Part shown: piece by piece, positions 1-6,411 of the stretch
How the letters are laid out: every line of letters begins with the position of its first letter
Numbering within the stretch: the first letter of the stretch is position 1
Assembly: GCA_018828825.1 (NCBI GenBank)
Contig: JAHJUV010000126.1
Location: 1-6,613 of the forward strand
Origin: Planctomycetota bacterium
GTDB lineage: Bacteria; Planctomycetota; Phycisphaerae; Sedimentisphaerales; UBA12454
Direction of reading: 5' to 3'
DNA: 6,613 nucleotides
Notes under the pieces: generated by a model
Told to the model about the DNA's origin: nothing
What the model saw: only the letters and a program-made list of their open reading frames with translations
The model's database searches: none
Position numbers and translations under genes: made by a program

Positions 1-581
1 CAAGAGAGGATGTTTTACAGGCCGCGAATGTTGTTTCTAAATATCAAAAGCGCGGTTTGATCGCTGATTATGGTTTTATCCTGGATAATCCTTATGAAAA
101 GAATGGAGAATGGCTCGAAACTCTGAGCATGATTCGAGCTTTGCCCAAACCCAGGACGATCAGTCTTTATTCGTTAGAATTTTTCCCAGGGACGGTGCTG
201 ACCAATCAAGCCGTAAAAGAGGCGGTCATTGATAATCCGCGGCTTTCCGATTATAATAAAGACTACCGTTCTGATATAGAATACTCCTTTAAGAATACGA
301 TATTCTTTTTATACAGCTACTTTGATGTGCCGGAATGGCTGGATTCGTTCTTATCTTTAAAATTTATGATGCGTTCCAAGGCCGGCGCGCCCTTTAGATT
401 CATCATGGTTTACCCCTTGGGCTATCTCATCAGAATGAGCAAAAGAGTCGCTTCGGCCAATAGGGAGACTTTTTTTCTCATCAAGATTTTAAAAAAGATA
501 TGGGTAGTCAAGACGATTAAGCATATGATCAAACAAGCCAGGTTCTCTTTAAGCTCGGGGCGTGTGTCATGCGAAAAATAA
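1..581 (+). CDS. B12-binding domain radical SAM protein, C-terminal part (5' end outside window)
   Basis: The reading frame is open from the window edge (first whole codon at base 3) to TAA at 579-581, giving about 192 visible residues. A TTG at 57 could be called a start, but coding sequence clearly continues upstream of it, so this is the tail of a longer gene. The visible part has the pattern found after the radical SAM barrel in cobalamin-binding radical SAM proteins: ILDNPYE, then a W-L-E-T-L stretch, LPKP, and SLYSLEFFPGT followed by LT and A. The CxxxCxxC cluster and B12 domain would lie outside the window. Such enzymes do methylation or rearrangement chemistry and are common in polysaccharide and lipid clusters of anaerobes; the substrate here cannot be told. 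The C-terminal 60 residues are basic and hydrophobic. The end overlaps the next gene by 13 bases, which suggests translational coupling. Confidence 0.8.
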   Translation, partial: REDVLQAANVVSKYQKRGLIADYGFILDNPYEKNGEWLETLSMIRALPKPRTISLYSLEFFPGTVLTNQAVKEAVIDNPRLSDYNKDYRSDIEYSFKNTIFFLYSYFDVPEWLDSFLSLKFMMRSKAGAPFRFIMVYPLGYLIRMSKRVASANRETFFLIKILKKIWVVKTIKHMIKQARFSLSSGRVSCEK

Positions 582-1606
582 TAGCAGCCCTATTCGGAAC
601 TTTATGGAGATGCGTTCGGAAAATATTGGGGCGTAGGGGCGAGGGGCTATTAAGGGACTTGTTGGAAGCGGTAGAAGATGACGAAAAGGCCTTTGTCACT
701 TATCACTCTCGGCCCATGAATTCATCGTCGGTTGGCAACCAAAGCGACGAGGTCAAAAACCAAAGGCGATTGGCAATTGTTATACAGGGGCCGATTATCA
801 GCAAGAATGATTTTACTCTGGAGACCGTAAAGATATACAAGAAGCATTTCAGTATCGCGTTTATCATCCTGTCAACATGGTCGGATGAGGATGTTGCTGT
901 GATCGGGCGGTTTAAAGAATTGGATGTATCGGTAATATTGAACGAAAAACCGGCGTATGCTAACGCGAGCAATATAAATTTCCAGATTGTTTCCACAAGA
1001 AGCGGTATTAAGAAAGCGCAAGAGCTTGGGGCTGAGTATGTTCTAAAGACTAGAACCGATCAAAGAATGTATGCTCCTAATATTGCGGACTATCTATACA
1101 ATATAACGGAGACGTTTCCGGTTAAGAGCGGCTATGGGCGGCAAAGAAAAAGAATCGTTGGTGTAAGCCTGAACACATTCAAGTACAGGATGTATGGACT
1201 GTCAGATATGTTGATCTATGGGCATATAGACGACATTCTCTTGTATTGGGACGTGGCGCTTGATGAAAGGAGATTCAGCAATGAGGATATACGGAAAGCT
1301 TCCGTCTCGTTGAGAGGTTTTGCTCTATGGAGAGTATGCGAAGTATATCTGGCCACTGAATTTTTACAGAAGGTTGGGCGCAAATTGGAATGGTCTTTAG
1401 CGGATAGCTGGGGTGTATTCAGGGACCATTTCTGCGTAGTAGATAAGGAGCAGTTGGATCTATTTTGGCCAAAATATAACCGTCGTGAGTACAGGTGGCT
1501 TGGTTATGCGGAAATAGCTAACTCACAAGAGATGACGTTTCGCGAATGGTTGAATATTTACAGCAACCTTGGTAATAAGCAGATACCCGAAGAAATGCTG
1601 GAATAA
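569..1606 (+). CDS. WavE-family lipopolysaccharide synthesis protein
   Basis: This gene encodes 345 residues. It matches the WavE LPS-synthesis family (Pfam PF07507), named for a Vibrio cholerae core-oligosaccharide gene and thought to be glycosyltransferase-like. Visible motifs are VIQGPI (residues 71-76), FTLET (82-86), LSTW (101-104), an N-x-N-x-Q element (about 134-139) and KTRTDQR (160-166). KTRTDQR resembles the acidic metal and nucleotide-sugar binding site of GT-A enzymes; that catalytic reading is inference. Residues 1-66 are a basic, then acidic, poorly conserved lead that may hold the protein at the membrane. ATG 569 lies inside the end of the radical SAM gene, with only a weak purine-rich stretch (TCGGGG) before it, so translation may depend on coupling. 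Its job is probably adding or modifying a sugar of the surface glycan at the cytoplasmic face of the inner membrane. The stop at 1604-1606 is followed by degenerate DNA. Confidence 0.8.
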   Translation: MRKIIAALFGTLWRCVRKILGRRGEGLLRDLLEAVEDDEKAFVTYHSRPMNSSSVGNQSDEVKNQRRLAIVIQGPIISKNDFTLETVKIYKKHFSIAFIILSTWSDEDVAVIGRFKELDVSVILNEKPAYANASNINFQIVSTRSGIKKAQELGAEYVLKTRTDQRMYAPNIADYLYNITETFPVKSGYGRQRKRIVGVSLNTFKYRMYGLSDMLIYGHIDDILLYWDVALDERRFSNEDIRKASVSLRGFALWRVCEVYLATEFLQKVGRKLEWSLADSWGVFRDHFCVVDKEQLDLFWPKYNRREYRWLGYAEIANSQEMTFREWLNIYSNLGNKQIPEEMLE

Positions 1607-1660
1607 GTCTTTAGTGGCAGATCGTTATAACTGTCCGGTATGCTGAGGATCAGCGAGTAG

Positions 1661-1855
1661 ACATATATTTCGCGACCGCAACTGCACGAGCGCACCGATA
1701 CTGCCAAAATCGATGCCCATTATTTCTACAGTAACGGTTGGGCTATGCGGCGTATCACAGCTAATCATCCCGCGCGGCATGTGGACATCGGCTCATCCAG
1801 CATGTTCGTTAATTTATTTAGGGCAGATCCTCTCCCGAAAAAGTGGATACAGTGA
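1661..1855 (+). pseudogene. Remnant of a SAM-dependent methyltransferase (DUF268-like)
   Basis: Frame 2 (codons from 1661, stop TGA 1853-1855) encodes about 64 residues with no proper start. They contain RPQLHERTDT, then DAHYFYSNGWA, then HVDIGSSSMFV. This is the order seen in class I methyltransferases related to the intact gene at 2017-2808, which has YPCLLD and then HVDIGSRVDGFV. HVDIGS is SAM-binding motif I. The frame is closed by TAG at 1658-1660 upstream, and everything after motif I (acidic loop, HALEHFGLGRYGD-like segment, C-terminal half) is missing. A neighbouring frame just upstream (about 1637-1665) reads RYAEDQR, which could be a frameshifted piece of the same gene. The product is surely not functional. 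The family assignment rests on short motif similarity only. Confidence 0.65.
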
Positions 1856-2016
1856 AGAGTTGCTGGCGGGGGGCGTATTTTTCGGCATTTTAAGACGAGG
1901 GTATAGTATATGGAAGCGAATGGTCAGCGGGTAAATATTGCCTTCTACAAACAGATTAATGTCTCTAGTCGTATCAATCGTTGGTGGGGCTCAATTCAAG
2001 GATCTGGAAATAATAT
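1856..2016 (+). other. Degenerate spacer with a short unassigned ORF
   Basis: This stretch lies between the methyltransferase remnant and the intact methyltransferase gene and holds no recognisable gene. An ORF of 36 codons runs from ATG 1910 to TGA 2018-2020 (it begins MEANGQRVNIAF and contains RINRWWGS). Its stop overlaps the ATG of the next gene in an ATGA arrangement, so it could couple translation, but I do not recognise the peptide. Another 33-codon ORF (ATG 1959, TAG 2058-2060) runs into the next gene. Both may be scraps of a lost gene. No clear terminator or promoter was seen. Confidence 0.3.
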
Positions 2017-2808
2017 ATGAAGTTGAGAAGAGTGATGCTTCGCATTTATTGGCTCATTAGCGGCCAATTTGGAATAGACTTAAGAAAAATGTTGCGTTCG
2101 CTCCTGGTTCTGCCACGCTATGTGCGAGATTTTTTCCGATTTCGTTCAAGCTATACCGGGCGTCTTGAATTATATCCTTGCTTGCTTGATTGGCATAAAG
2201 AAGGAGGAACGACCAAGAGCGAAAATTTTCTATCGGAGTTGCTGGTGGCCAGAATGATCTTTGCTGCCAAGCCTGAAAAGCATGTGGATATCGGCTCCCG
2301 CGTGGATGGGTTTGTCGCCCATGTGGCTAGTTTCCGTGAAATTGAGGTGTTCGATATCAGGCCGATTACAACGCAGATACAGGGTATAACATTTAAACAG
2401 GCCGATTTTATGAATCTCCTTGAATGGATGGAAGGCTATTGCGATTCTCTTTCCTGCCTGCATGCGTTGGAGCACTTTGGCCTGGGGCGGTATGGCGATC
2501 AGATTGATCCTAAAGGTTTTGAACGTGGACTTATTAATATGGCGAGTTTGCTGAGAGAAGGTGGCGTTTTTTACTTATCTGTTCCCATCGGTATTGATCG
2601 TGTTGAGTTCAATGCTCATCGAGTTTTTAATCCGCACGTCATTGTCGATTTATGCAACATGAATGCTTTGAAATTGACTGCGTTGTCTGTGATTCAGCAA
2701 GGGGATAGGGTAGTGCAAGTTAATCTTGATGAATCGGAGTTTGCCGGTTTGACGAGCCAACGATATGCTTTGGGTATTTTTACTTTTGTGAAGTGCGCTA
2801 CAGCATAG
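2017..2808 (+). CDS. SAM-dependent methyltransferase, DUF268 type
   Basis: This gene encodes 263 residues and appears intact. Residues 1-40 are basic and hydrophobic (MKLRRVMLRIYWLISGQFGI at the start), perhaps membrane-associated. A class I methyltransferase-like core follows: motif I HVDIGSRVDGFVAH (89-102), an acidic loop VFDIRP (111-116) likely to hold the SAM ribose, CLHALEHFGLGRYGD (147-161), then LLREGGVFYLSVPIG (178-192) and FNAHRVFNP (198-206). LEHFGLGRYGD and the AHRVF segment are typical of DUF268 proteins (Pfam PF03269), often found in polysaccharide clusters. The likely role is methylation of a sugar or another group in the surface glycan; the acceptor is unknown. ATG 2017 overlaps the stop of a short upstream ORF, and only a distant AAGGA (about 1998-2002) serves as a possible ribosome site. 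It sits between two broken methyltransferase genes. Confidence 0.75.
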   Translation: MKLRRVMLRIYWLISGQFGIDLRKMLRSLLVLPRYVRDFFRFRSSYTGRLELYPCLLDWHKEGGTTKSENFLSELLVARMIFAAKPEKHVDIGSRVDGFVAHVASFREIEVFDIRPITTQIQGITFKQADFMNLLEWMEGYCDSLSCLHALEHFGLGRYGDQIDPKGFERGLINMASLLREGGVFYLSVPIGIDRVEFNAHRVFNPHVIVDLCNMNALKLTALSVIQQGDRVVQVNLDESEFAGLTSQRYALGIFTFVKCATA

Positions 2809-2864
2809 GAAAAGACCGTAGAAATTCGCTATAGAAATATTAACGAAGAAAATTGAGACAGTAA

Positions 2865-3143
2865 GAAACAATTCAATTTGAAAGCGTCACTGAGTTTTTT
2901 AAACAAAAAAACATTGAACAGGTTGATCTCATGAAGATCAATATCGAAGGCGGAGAATACGAAATATTGCCGAGAATATTAGCTACGGGGTTAATTAATA
3001 AAATCAAGCATTTGCAAATACAGTTTCATGATGTCGGGCCGAACGCGAAGACGCAGATGGAGAATATCTGCAGCGAGCTAGCAAAAACACATCGGCCGCG
3101 GTATCAGTATAAGTTTGTTTGGGAAGGGTGGGAGCTACGATAA
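2865..3143 (+). pseudogene. FkbM-family methyltransferase, 5'-truncated remnant
   Basis: The frame is open from just after TAA 2862-2864 to TAA 3141-3143, about 92 codons. It encodes VTEFFKQKNIEQVDLMKINI, then EGGEYEILPR, then HLQIQFHDVGPNA and KFVWEGWELR. This is the C-terminal third of FkbM methyltransferases, whose usual form is a D-L-x-K-I-D-I-E-G-x-E core followed by an E-F-H strand. Similarity begins before the first ATG (2931), and the N-terminal SAM-binding half is missing. A short peptide from ATG 2931 would lack SAM-binding motif I, so I read this as a decayed gene rather than a 70-residue protein. The second core aspartate is asparagine here (K-I-N-I-E-G). The 56 bases between it and the upstream methyltransferase show nothing recognisable. 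Confidence 0.7.
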
Positions 3144-3469
3144 TATGGTTTATTTTTTGCGGTATTTGAAGAAAGTAAGCAGGTGGCTTAGTCGGTGATG
3201 GTGCGGTTAAAACGTCTAATAGCGTGTTGAAAAAGAATAACTAAGTTGTAATCTATGTGCAGTTTTTTGTTAAGAGAACCATTTATAGAAAACCGATTTT
3301 ACGGATAATTGACATACAATGGAGTAACACTTGAAAGAAATGAATTTAACTGACATGACCCGGAAACCGTTTCTTAAAAAAACAGCAATGAAAATTTCAA
3401 TGTGCGGGACGGCAAACAGGCAGATAATCTGGCGTGTTTGGGGGTTTAAGTTGTGGGGGTGAAAATTAT
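3144..3469 (+). other. Degenerate region before the membrane-protein gene
   Basis: No recognised gene lies here. ATG 3145 opens a 17-codon ORF (MVYFLRYLKKVSRWLSR) whose TGA (3196-3198) overlaps another ATG (3198) starting a 10-codon ORF. Both look like the basic starts of broken glycan genes, but this is a guess. ATG 3340 opens a 40-codon ORF ending at TGA 3460-3462, just before the next gene; it contains RKPFLKKTAMKISMCGT and is unrecognised. A perfect TTGACA occurs at 3309-3314, but the hexamer 17 bases on (TGAAAG) is a poor -10. TACAAT at 3315-3320 has no -35. A promoter here is therefore possible but unproven. No terminator hairpin was found. Confidence 0.35.
3455..3462 (+). promoter_or_regulatory. 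Ribosome binding site deciding the start at 3470
   Basis: GGGGGTGA differs from the ideal GGAGGTGA at one base and lies 7 bases before ATG 3470. The same frame could be read from GTG 3434, but that start has no comparable site, so ATG 3470 is preferred. Confidence 0.6.
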
Positions 3470-4957
3470 ATGAGTTTAGATAGCACAAGGAGCGTCCATT
3501 GCCAGGAAGGGCGTAGTTTGGCTTTGTCTATTGGACAGATGACGCTTCTGTTTTTATTGTTGGGTCTTGGTAGCCCACTCATACTGGCTACGATAGAGCA
3601 CGCCTCTTTTAATGCTGTTCTACTTCTTGTCTTCGTCTCCATATCTGGCCTGTTGCTATGCCGGAACACACAAATCCGACTGAATGATCCATCCCTCAAA
3701 ATCCTTGGTTATTTTTGGCTAATTAAACTCGGGATAACGCTTTTTCTTTTATACGCAGGCTGGATACCGCTGCTGGACCCCGCCACAAATACTACTTGGG
3801 GATATGATCCAATGAGATACTATGTTCAAGCGCAAGAGCTGATCGATAATAATTGGTCACCAGCTTTCATCTCGCTCAATTATATGGGCATCCTCTACTA
3901 CTACGGTGCGATTTTTCGTGTCCTTGGACACAATCCAGTTATTCCGGCTTTAATCAATACGTTTGTAACGCTTATCGCAACCTTGTATCTGGTCAAGGTT
4001 GGCTATGAGATCAAGGGCCAGAGAGGACCCCGTGATTGGACTTTGGCATTTGCCTTGTTGCTGCCCGAGATGCTTTGGTTTGATGTCATGACTTCTCGGG
4101 AAACACTGTTGGCGGCTCTGCTTTTGTTCGTGATGCTGACCACAGGTCGTTACCTTGCACGAACGGCAAAAGTTTCTCTAACTAAGGTTTTGATCATCGG
4201 CGGCTTGTCAGTGCTCGCCATCGCCGCCGTGCGTACCAGTATGTTATTGCCGGTAACCGCTTCGATTGCTTTAATGGTGTTGATAGTCAAGCCGCAACGC
4301 GGATCGCGGGTTGCACAACGGACGATCCTGGCCGTTGCCGCTGTTGCGATACTCATCGCAGGGCCGGTTATAAACAGATATCTGGGCGGGAATGATTTTA
4401 AAATAGACGAAACATTACAGACTATGATCTCAGCAAGTAAAAACATCGCACTTACCTCTGCTGACATGCAATGGAGCGAGAATTCAATTGGCTTGTTATT
4501 GATGCCGGAAGGCTTACTTCAGTCTATCCTGTTTTTGCCGCCGCGCATGGTATTATATCTGCTTGCACCTCTGCCAAATGTTTTGGCCCCTTTCGAACTG
4601 GCGGGCAAGTCGGTTGATTGGCAGATACTTTTGACCCTGCTTTCATCTGTAATCAATGTGCTTGCGATTCCCTATGTATTAGCTTCTTTCGTTCAATCTA
4701 TTAAAACGAGAAAAACGAACGCTGCGCCGTTTGTATTCCATATTTCATACTGGGTTACGTTTATGGCGATTGTCGGCGGAAATTTTGTCATTCATGAGCG
4801 TTACCGCATTATGGTAACGCTTCTGTTGTGGGGATGCGCCTGGTTAGGGGCGAGAACATGTTCAAAGAAATCAATTATAGAACTGTCTCTTTTTTGGTAT
4901 GGGCTGCTTGCCGCGGGCGGAGCGTTTTATTTTGTTTATAAGTTTGGTTTGGTATAG
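3470..4957 (+). CDS. Polytopic inner-membrane protein, probable O-antigen polymerase or GT-C-like glycosyltransferase
   Basis: From ATG 3470 this encodes 495 residues, dominated by about 12-14 hydrophobic segments (for example around 22-42, 47-64, 77-98, 156-176, 190-206, 211-229, 238-274, 284-302, 385-408, 422-440, 445-462 and 470-490). A loop after the third segment carries WGYDPMRYYVQAQEL (110-124). Other marked spots are MTSRET (207-212) and, late in the protein, HERYR (442-446) before a hydrophobic helix. An acidic first large loop, an S-R-E turn and a late R-Y-R are typical of Wzy-like polymerases and GT39/ArnT-like transferases, which use undecaprenyl- or polyprenyl-linked sugars at the periplasmic side. 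I cannot separate the two. A hydrophilic loop lies at about 303-340. Base composition is moderate to GC-rich (68 of 120 bases in 4201-4320 by hand count), unlike the next gene. The gene stands alone between degenerate stretches. Confidence 0.6.
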   Translation: MSLDSTRSVHCQEGRSLALSIGQMTLLFLLLGLGSPLILATIEHASFNAVLLLVFVSISGLLLCRNTQIRLNDPSLKILGYFWLIKLGITLFLLYAGWIPLLDPATNTTWGYDPMRYYVQAQELIDNNWSPAFISLNYMGILYYYGAIFRVLGHNPVIPALINTFVTLIATLYLVKVGYEIKGQRGPRDWTLAFALLLPEMLWFDVMTSRETLLAALLLFVMLTTGRYLARTAKVSLTKVLIIGGLSVLAIAAVRTSMLLPVTASIALMVLIVKPQRGSRVAQRTILAVAAVAILIAGPVINRYLGGNDFKIDETLQTMISASKNIALTSADMQWSENSIGLLLMPEGLLQSILFLPPRMVLYLLAPLPNVLAPFELAGKSVDWQILLTLLSSVINVLAIPYVLASFVQSIKTRKTNAAPFVFHISYWVTFMAIVGGNFVIHERYRIMVTLLLWGCAWLGARTCSKKSIIELSLFWYGLLAAGGAFYFVYKFGLV

Positions 4958-5118
4958 ATAAAGTAATCGTTCGGATTTAAGCAATTGATATTTTTAATAC
5001 CGGCAGGGCTTTTGATGCAGAATATGGGCTAATAGTGCCGGATGGAAATTTTATATTATTATAATTCACAGAAGAACTATTATGAAAAAATCATTAACGA
5101 AAGAAGAACTACAAGCCA
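4958..5118 (+). other. Intergenic region with an unassigned coding scrap
   Basis: No gene is recognised. The frame from 4981 to the stop at 5062-5064 reads 27 residues without a start codon, including DIFNTGRAFDAEYGLIVPDG, which looks protein-like and may be the end of a lost gene; I cannot name it. A TATAAT hexamer lies at 5060-5065 but has no -35 at the right distance. ATG 5082 opens a 24-codon ORF that runs into the palindrome and stops at 5154-5156. No terminator with a T-run follows the membrane-protein gene. Confidence 0.3.
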
Positions 5119-5180
5119 TCCCAAAACCCTCATTATTGGCGTTTTCAAGGCCATAAATGGCGTTTTTCGAGGTTTTGGGA
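5119..5180. repeat. Palindromic element with imperfect 12-bp arms
   Basis: The left arm TCCCAAAACCCTC (5119-5131) pairs with the right arm GAGGTTTTGGGA (5169-5180), with one bulged C at about 5129, giving a 12-bp stem. The 37-base loop contains GGCGTTTT twice (5138-5145 and 5159-5166) and a small inner hairpin, GCCAT-AA-ATGGC (5150-5161). There is no T-run after the right arm, so it is not a standard intrinsic terminator. Arms of this kind with a structured interior suggest a dispersed REP or MITE-like unit, but only one copy is in the window, so the repeat nature is inferred. Confidence 0.5.
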
Positions 5181-5196
5181 CAGGTTCTAATATCGT

Positions 5197-5225
5197 TTGA
5201 ATAAGAAATTACAGATTGCTTTAAT
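5197..5225 (+). promoter_or_regulatory. Candidate sigma-70 promoter for the ColD-like gene
   Basis: TTGAAT (5197-5202) and TTTAAT (5220-5225) are separated by 17 bases, matching the -35 and -10 consensus at 4 of 6 and 5 of 6 positions. Transcription would start near 5232, leaving a leader of about 26 bases that contains the AGGAGG ribosome site. The region is AT-rich, so chance matches are likely. Confidence 0.35.
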
Positions 5226-5241
5226 AAGGCAATGATTAAAT

Positions 5242-5247
5242 AGGAGG
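5242..5247 (+). promoter_or_regulatory. Strong ribosome binding site
   Basis: A perfect AGGAGG lies 10 bases before ATG 5258 and fixes that start. It is one of only two strong ribosome sites in the window; the other precedes 3470. Confidence 0.7.
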
Positions 5248-5257
5248 CGATAATTAT

Positions 5258-6409
5258 ATGTGGAAATTGCAGGAAAACATTCTTGAAAAAAGTGATAAAG
5301 ATAAACTATCAGATTTCATTAATTCTACAGATCGTTTTACTCAATTTAAGAGGGTAAAACTTTTTGAAAATGAATGGTCTAAATGGCAGGGATGTAAGTA
5401 CTCTACTTTTGTTAATTCAGGCAGCTCAGCGGTTTTAGTTATGATAGATGGGGTCAAGGAATATTACAACATCCCTGATAATAGTGAAGTGATTGTGCCT
5501 GCCGTAACCTGGACGACAAATATAACATCTGTTATACAAACTAAATTGAAACCAGTATTTGTTGACATTAATTTAAAAGATTTGTCATTTGATTACGACT
5601 CTATTGAAAAGGCTATTTCGGCAAAAACCAGAATTATTTTAATAACCCATCTTATTGGCTTGCCTGCTAATATTGCAAAAATTAAATCTATTGCAGAAAA
5701 ATATAATTTAATTGTTTTGGAAGATTGCTGTGAATCTCATGGTGCACTTTTTGAAGGGAAAAAAATAGGTAACCATGGCATTGCAAGTACTTTTAGTTTC
5801 TATTGGGGTCACCACATGACTACTATTGAGGGTGGTATGTTATGCACTGACATAGAAGAGCTAAATGATCTTTTTATATTAAAAAGATCACACGGATTAG
5901 CAAGAGAGTTGGACTTGTCAAAACATGATGTTTATAAAAAGAAATATCCTGATATTGATTTTAATTTTTTGTTTCTCACGCATGGTTATAATTTTAGAAA
6001 TACGGAATTACATGCGACGATAGGAGTTGAACAATTAAAACACCTTGATTATTATATTGCAGTTAGAAATACGAACTATGAAAAATTCATTAAAATATTA
6101 GCGTTGATTGAAGATAAAATATACATGTGTAATTCTAAGGGTTTCTCGTCTTTCTGTCTCCCGTTCATTTTTAAGGATAAAAATGATAGAAATCTTTTAC
6201 AATCAAGATTTCATGATAATCAGATTGAAACTCGTCCAATTATAAGTGGAAATCTTTTGCGTCAGCCATGTTTTAAATCCTATGGAAATTATTCTGATTT
6301 TTCCAATGCTGATATTTTGCATCAAAATGGGTTTTATATTGGTAATAATCAATTTGTGAACGATGAGCGCCTAAATAAACTAAAGGATATCCTTAAAGAG
6401 GTTTTTTAA
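5258..6409 (+). CDS. ColD-like PLP/PMP-dependent sugar 3-dehydratase (DegT/DnrJ/EryC1/StrS fold)
   Basis: This gene encodes 383 residues, close to the roughly 390 of E. coli ColD. The fold is that of DegT/DnrJ sugar aminotransferases: NSGSSAVL (53-60) for cofactor phosphate, VPAVTWTTN (80-88), VFVDIN (100-105), LEDCCESHGA (154-163) with D156 expected to contact the cofactor ring nitrogen, SFYWGHHMTTIEGGM (180-194), GYNFRNTELHATIGVEQL (243-260), and ETRPIISGN (324-332) near the C-terminus. In aminotransferases the segment at 180-194 carries the lysine that binds PLP; counting back from E-G-G, histidine H185 occupies that place. Histidine there is the mark of ColD and RfbH 3-dehydratases, which remove the C-3 hydroxyl of a 4-keto-6-deoxy sugar. 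ED-x-CES, RP-x-x-(S/T)GN and the final NGxxxGNxQ also match ColD. There is no N-terminal extension and no obvious iron-sulphur cysteine set as in RfbH, so the self-sufficient ColD type is favoured. Substrate, probably GDP-4-keto-6-deoxymannose, is inferred. The gene is much AT-richer than those upstream. Confidence 0.75.
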   Translation: MWKLQENILEKSDKDKLSDFINSTDRFTQFKRVKLFENEWSKWQGCKYSTFVNSGSSAVLVMIDGVKEYYNIPDNSEVIVPAVTWTTNITSVIQTKLKPVFVDINLKDLSFDYDSIEKAISAKTRIILITHLIGLPANIAKIKSIAEKYNLIVLEDCCESHGALFEGKKIGNHGIASTFSFYWGHHMTTIEGGMLCTDIEELNDLFILKRSHGLARELDLSKHDVYKKKYPDIDFNFLFLTHGYNFRNTELHATIGVEQLKHLDYYIAVRNTNYEKFIKILALIEDKIYMCNSKGFSSFCLPFIFKDKNDRNLLQSRFHDNQIETRPIISGNLLRQPCFKSYGNYSDFSNADILHQNGFYIGNNQFVNDERLNKLKDILKEVF

Positions 6410-6411
6410 TT

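Noticed and set aside
57..59. TTG start for the radical SAM gene
   Set aside because: The frame is open to the window edge and the downstream motifs belong to the C-terminal part of a longer protein.
1620..1652. Zinc-ribbon-like RYNCPVC followed by TGA and then G-S
   Set aside because: It resembles a CPVCGS methyltransferase start, but a stop separates the halves, no second CxxC follows, and there is no sign of a selenocysteine element. It is too short to call.
1713..1934. 73-codon ORF on + strand
   Set aside because: It overlaps the methyltransferase remnant in another frame; the remnant frame carries family motifs and this one does not.
3309..3337. Sigma-70 promoter with perfect TTGACA
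   Set aside because: The hexamer at 17 bases (TGAAAG) matches the -10 at only three positions, so it was kept only as a remark.
3434..3469. Longer GTG start for the membrane protein
   Set aside because: The extra 12 residues (VFGGLSCGGENY by codon) overlap the ribosome site for ATG 3470, and GTG 3434 has no such site of its own.
4150..4467. 105-codon ORF on - strand
   Set aside because: It is antisense to the membrane-protein gene, whose hydrophobic segments are clear, and it has no recognisable motif. The other - strand ORFs (703-996, 2230-2475, 2650-2871, 3270-3488, 3466-3699) were dropped for the same lack of motifs and because nearly all lie opposite convincing genes or remnants.
5119..5190. 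Intrinsic terminator
   Set aside because: The stem is good, but the loop is 37 bases and no T-run follows the right arm.
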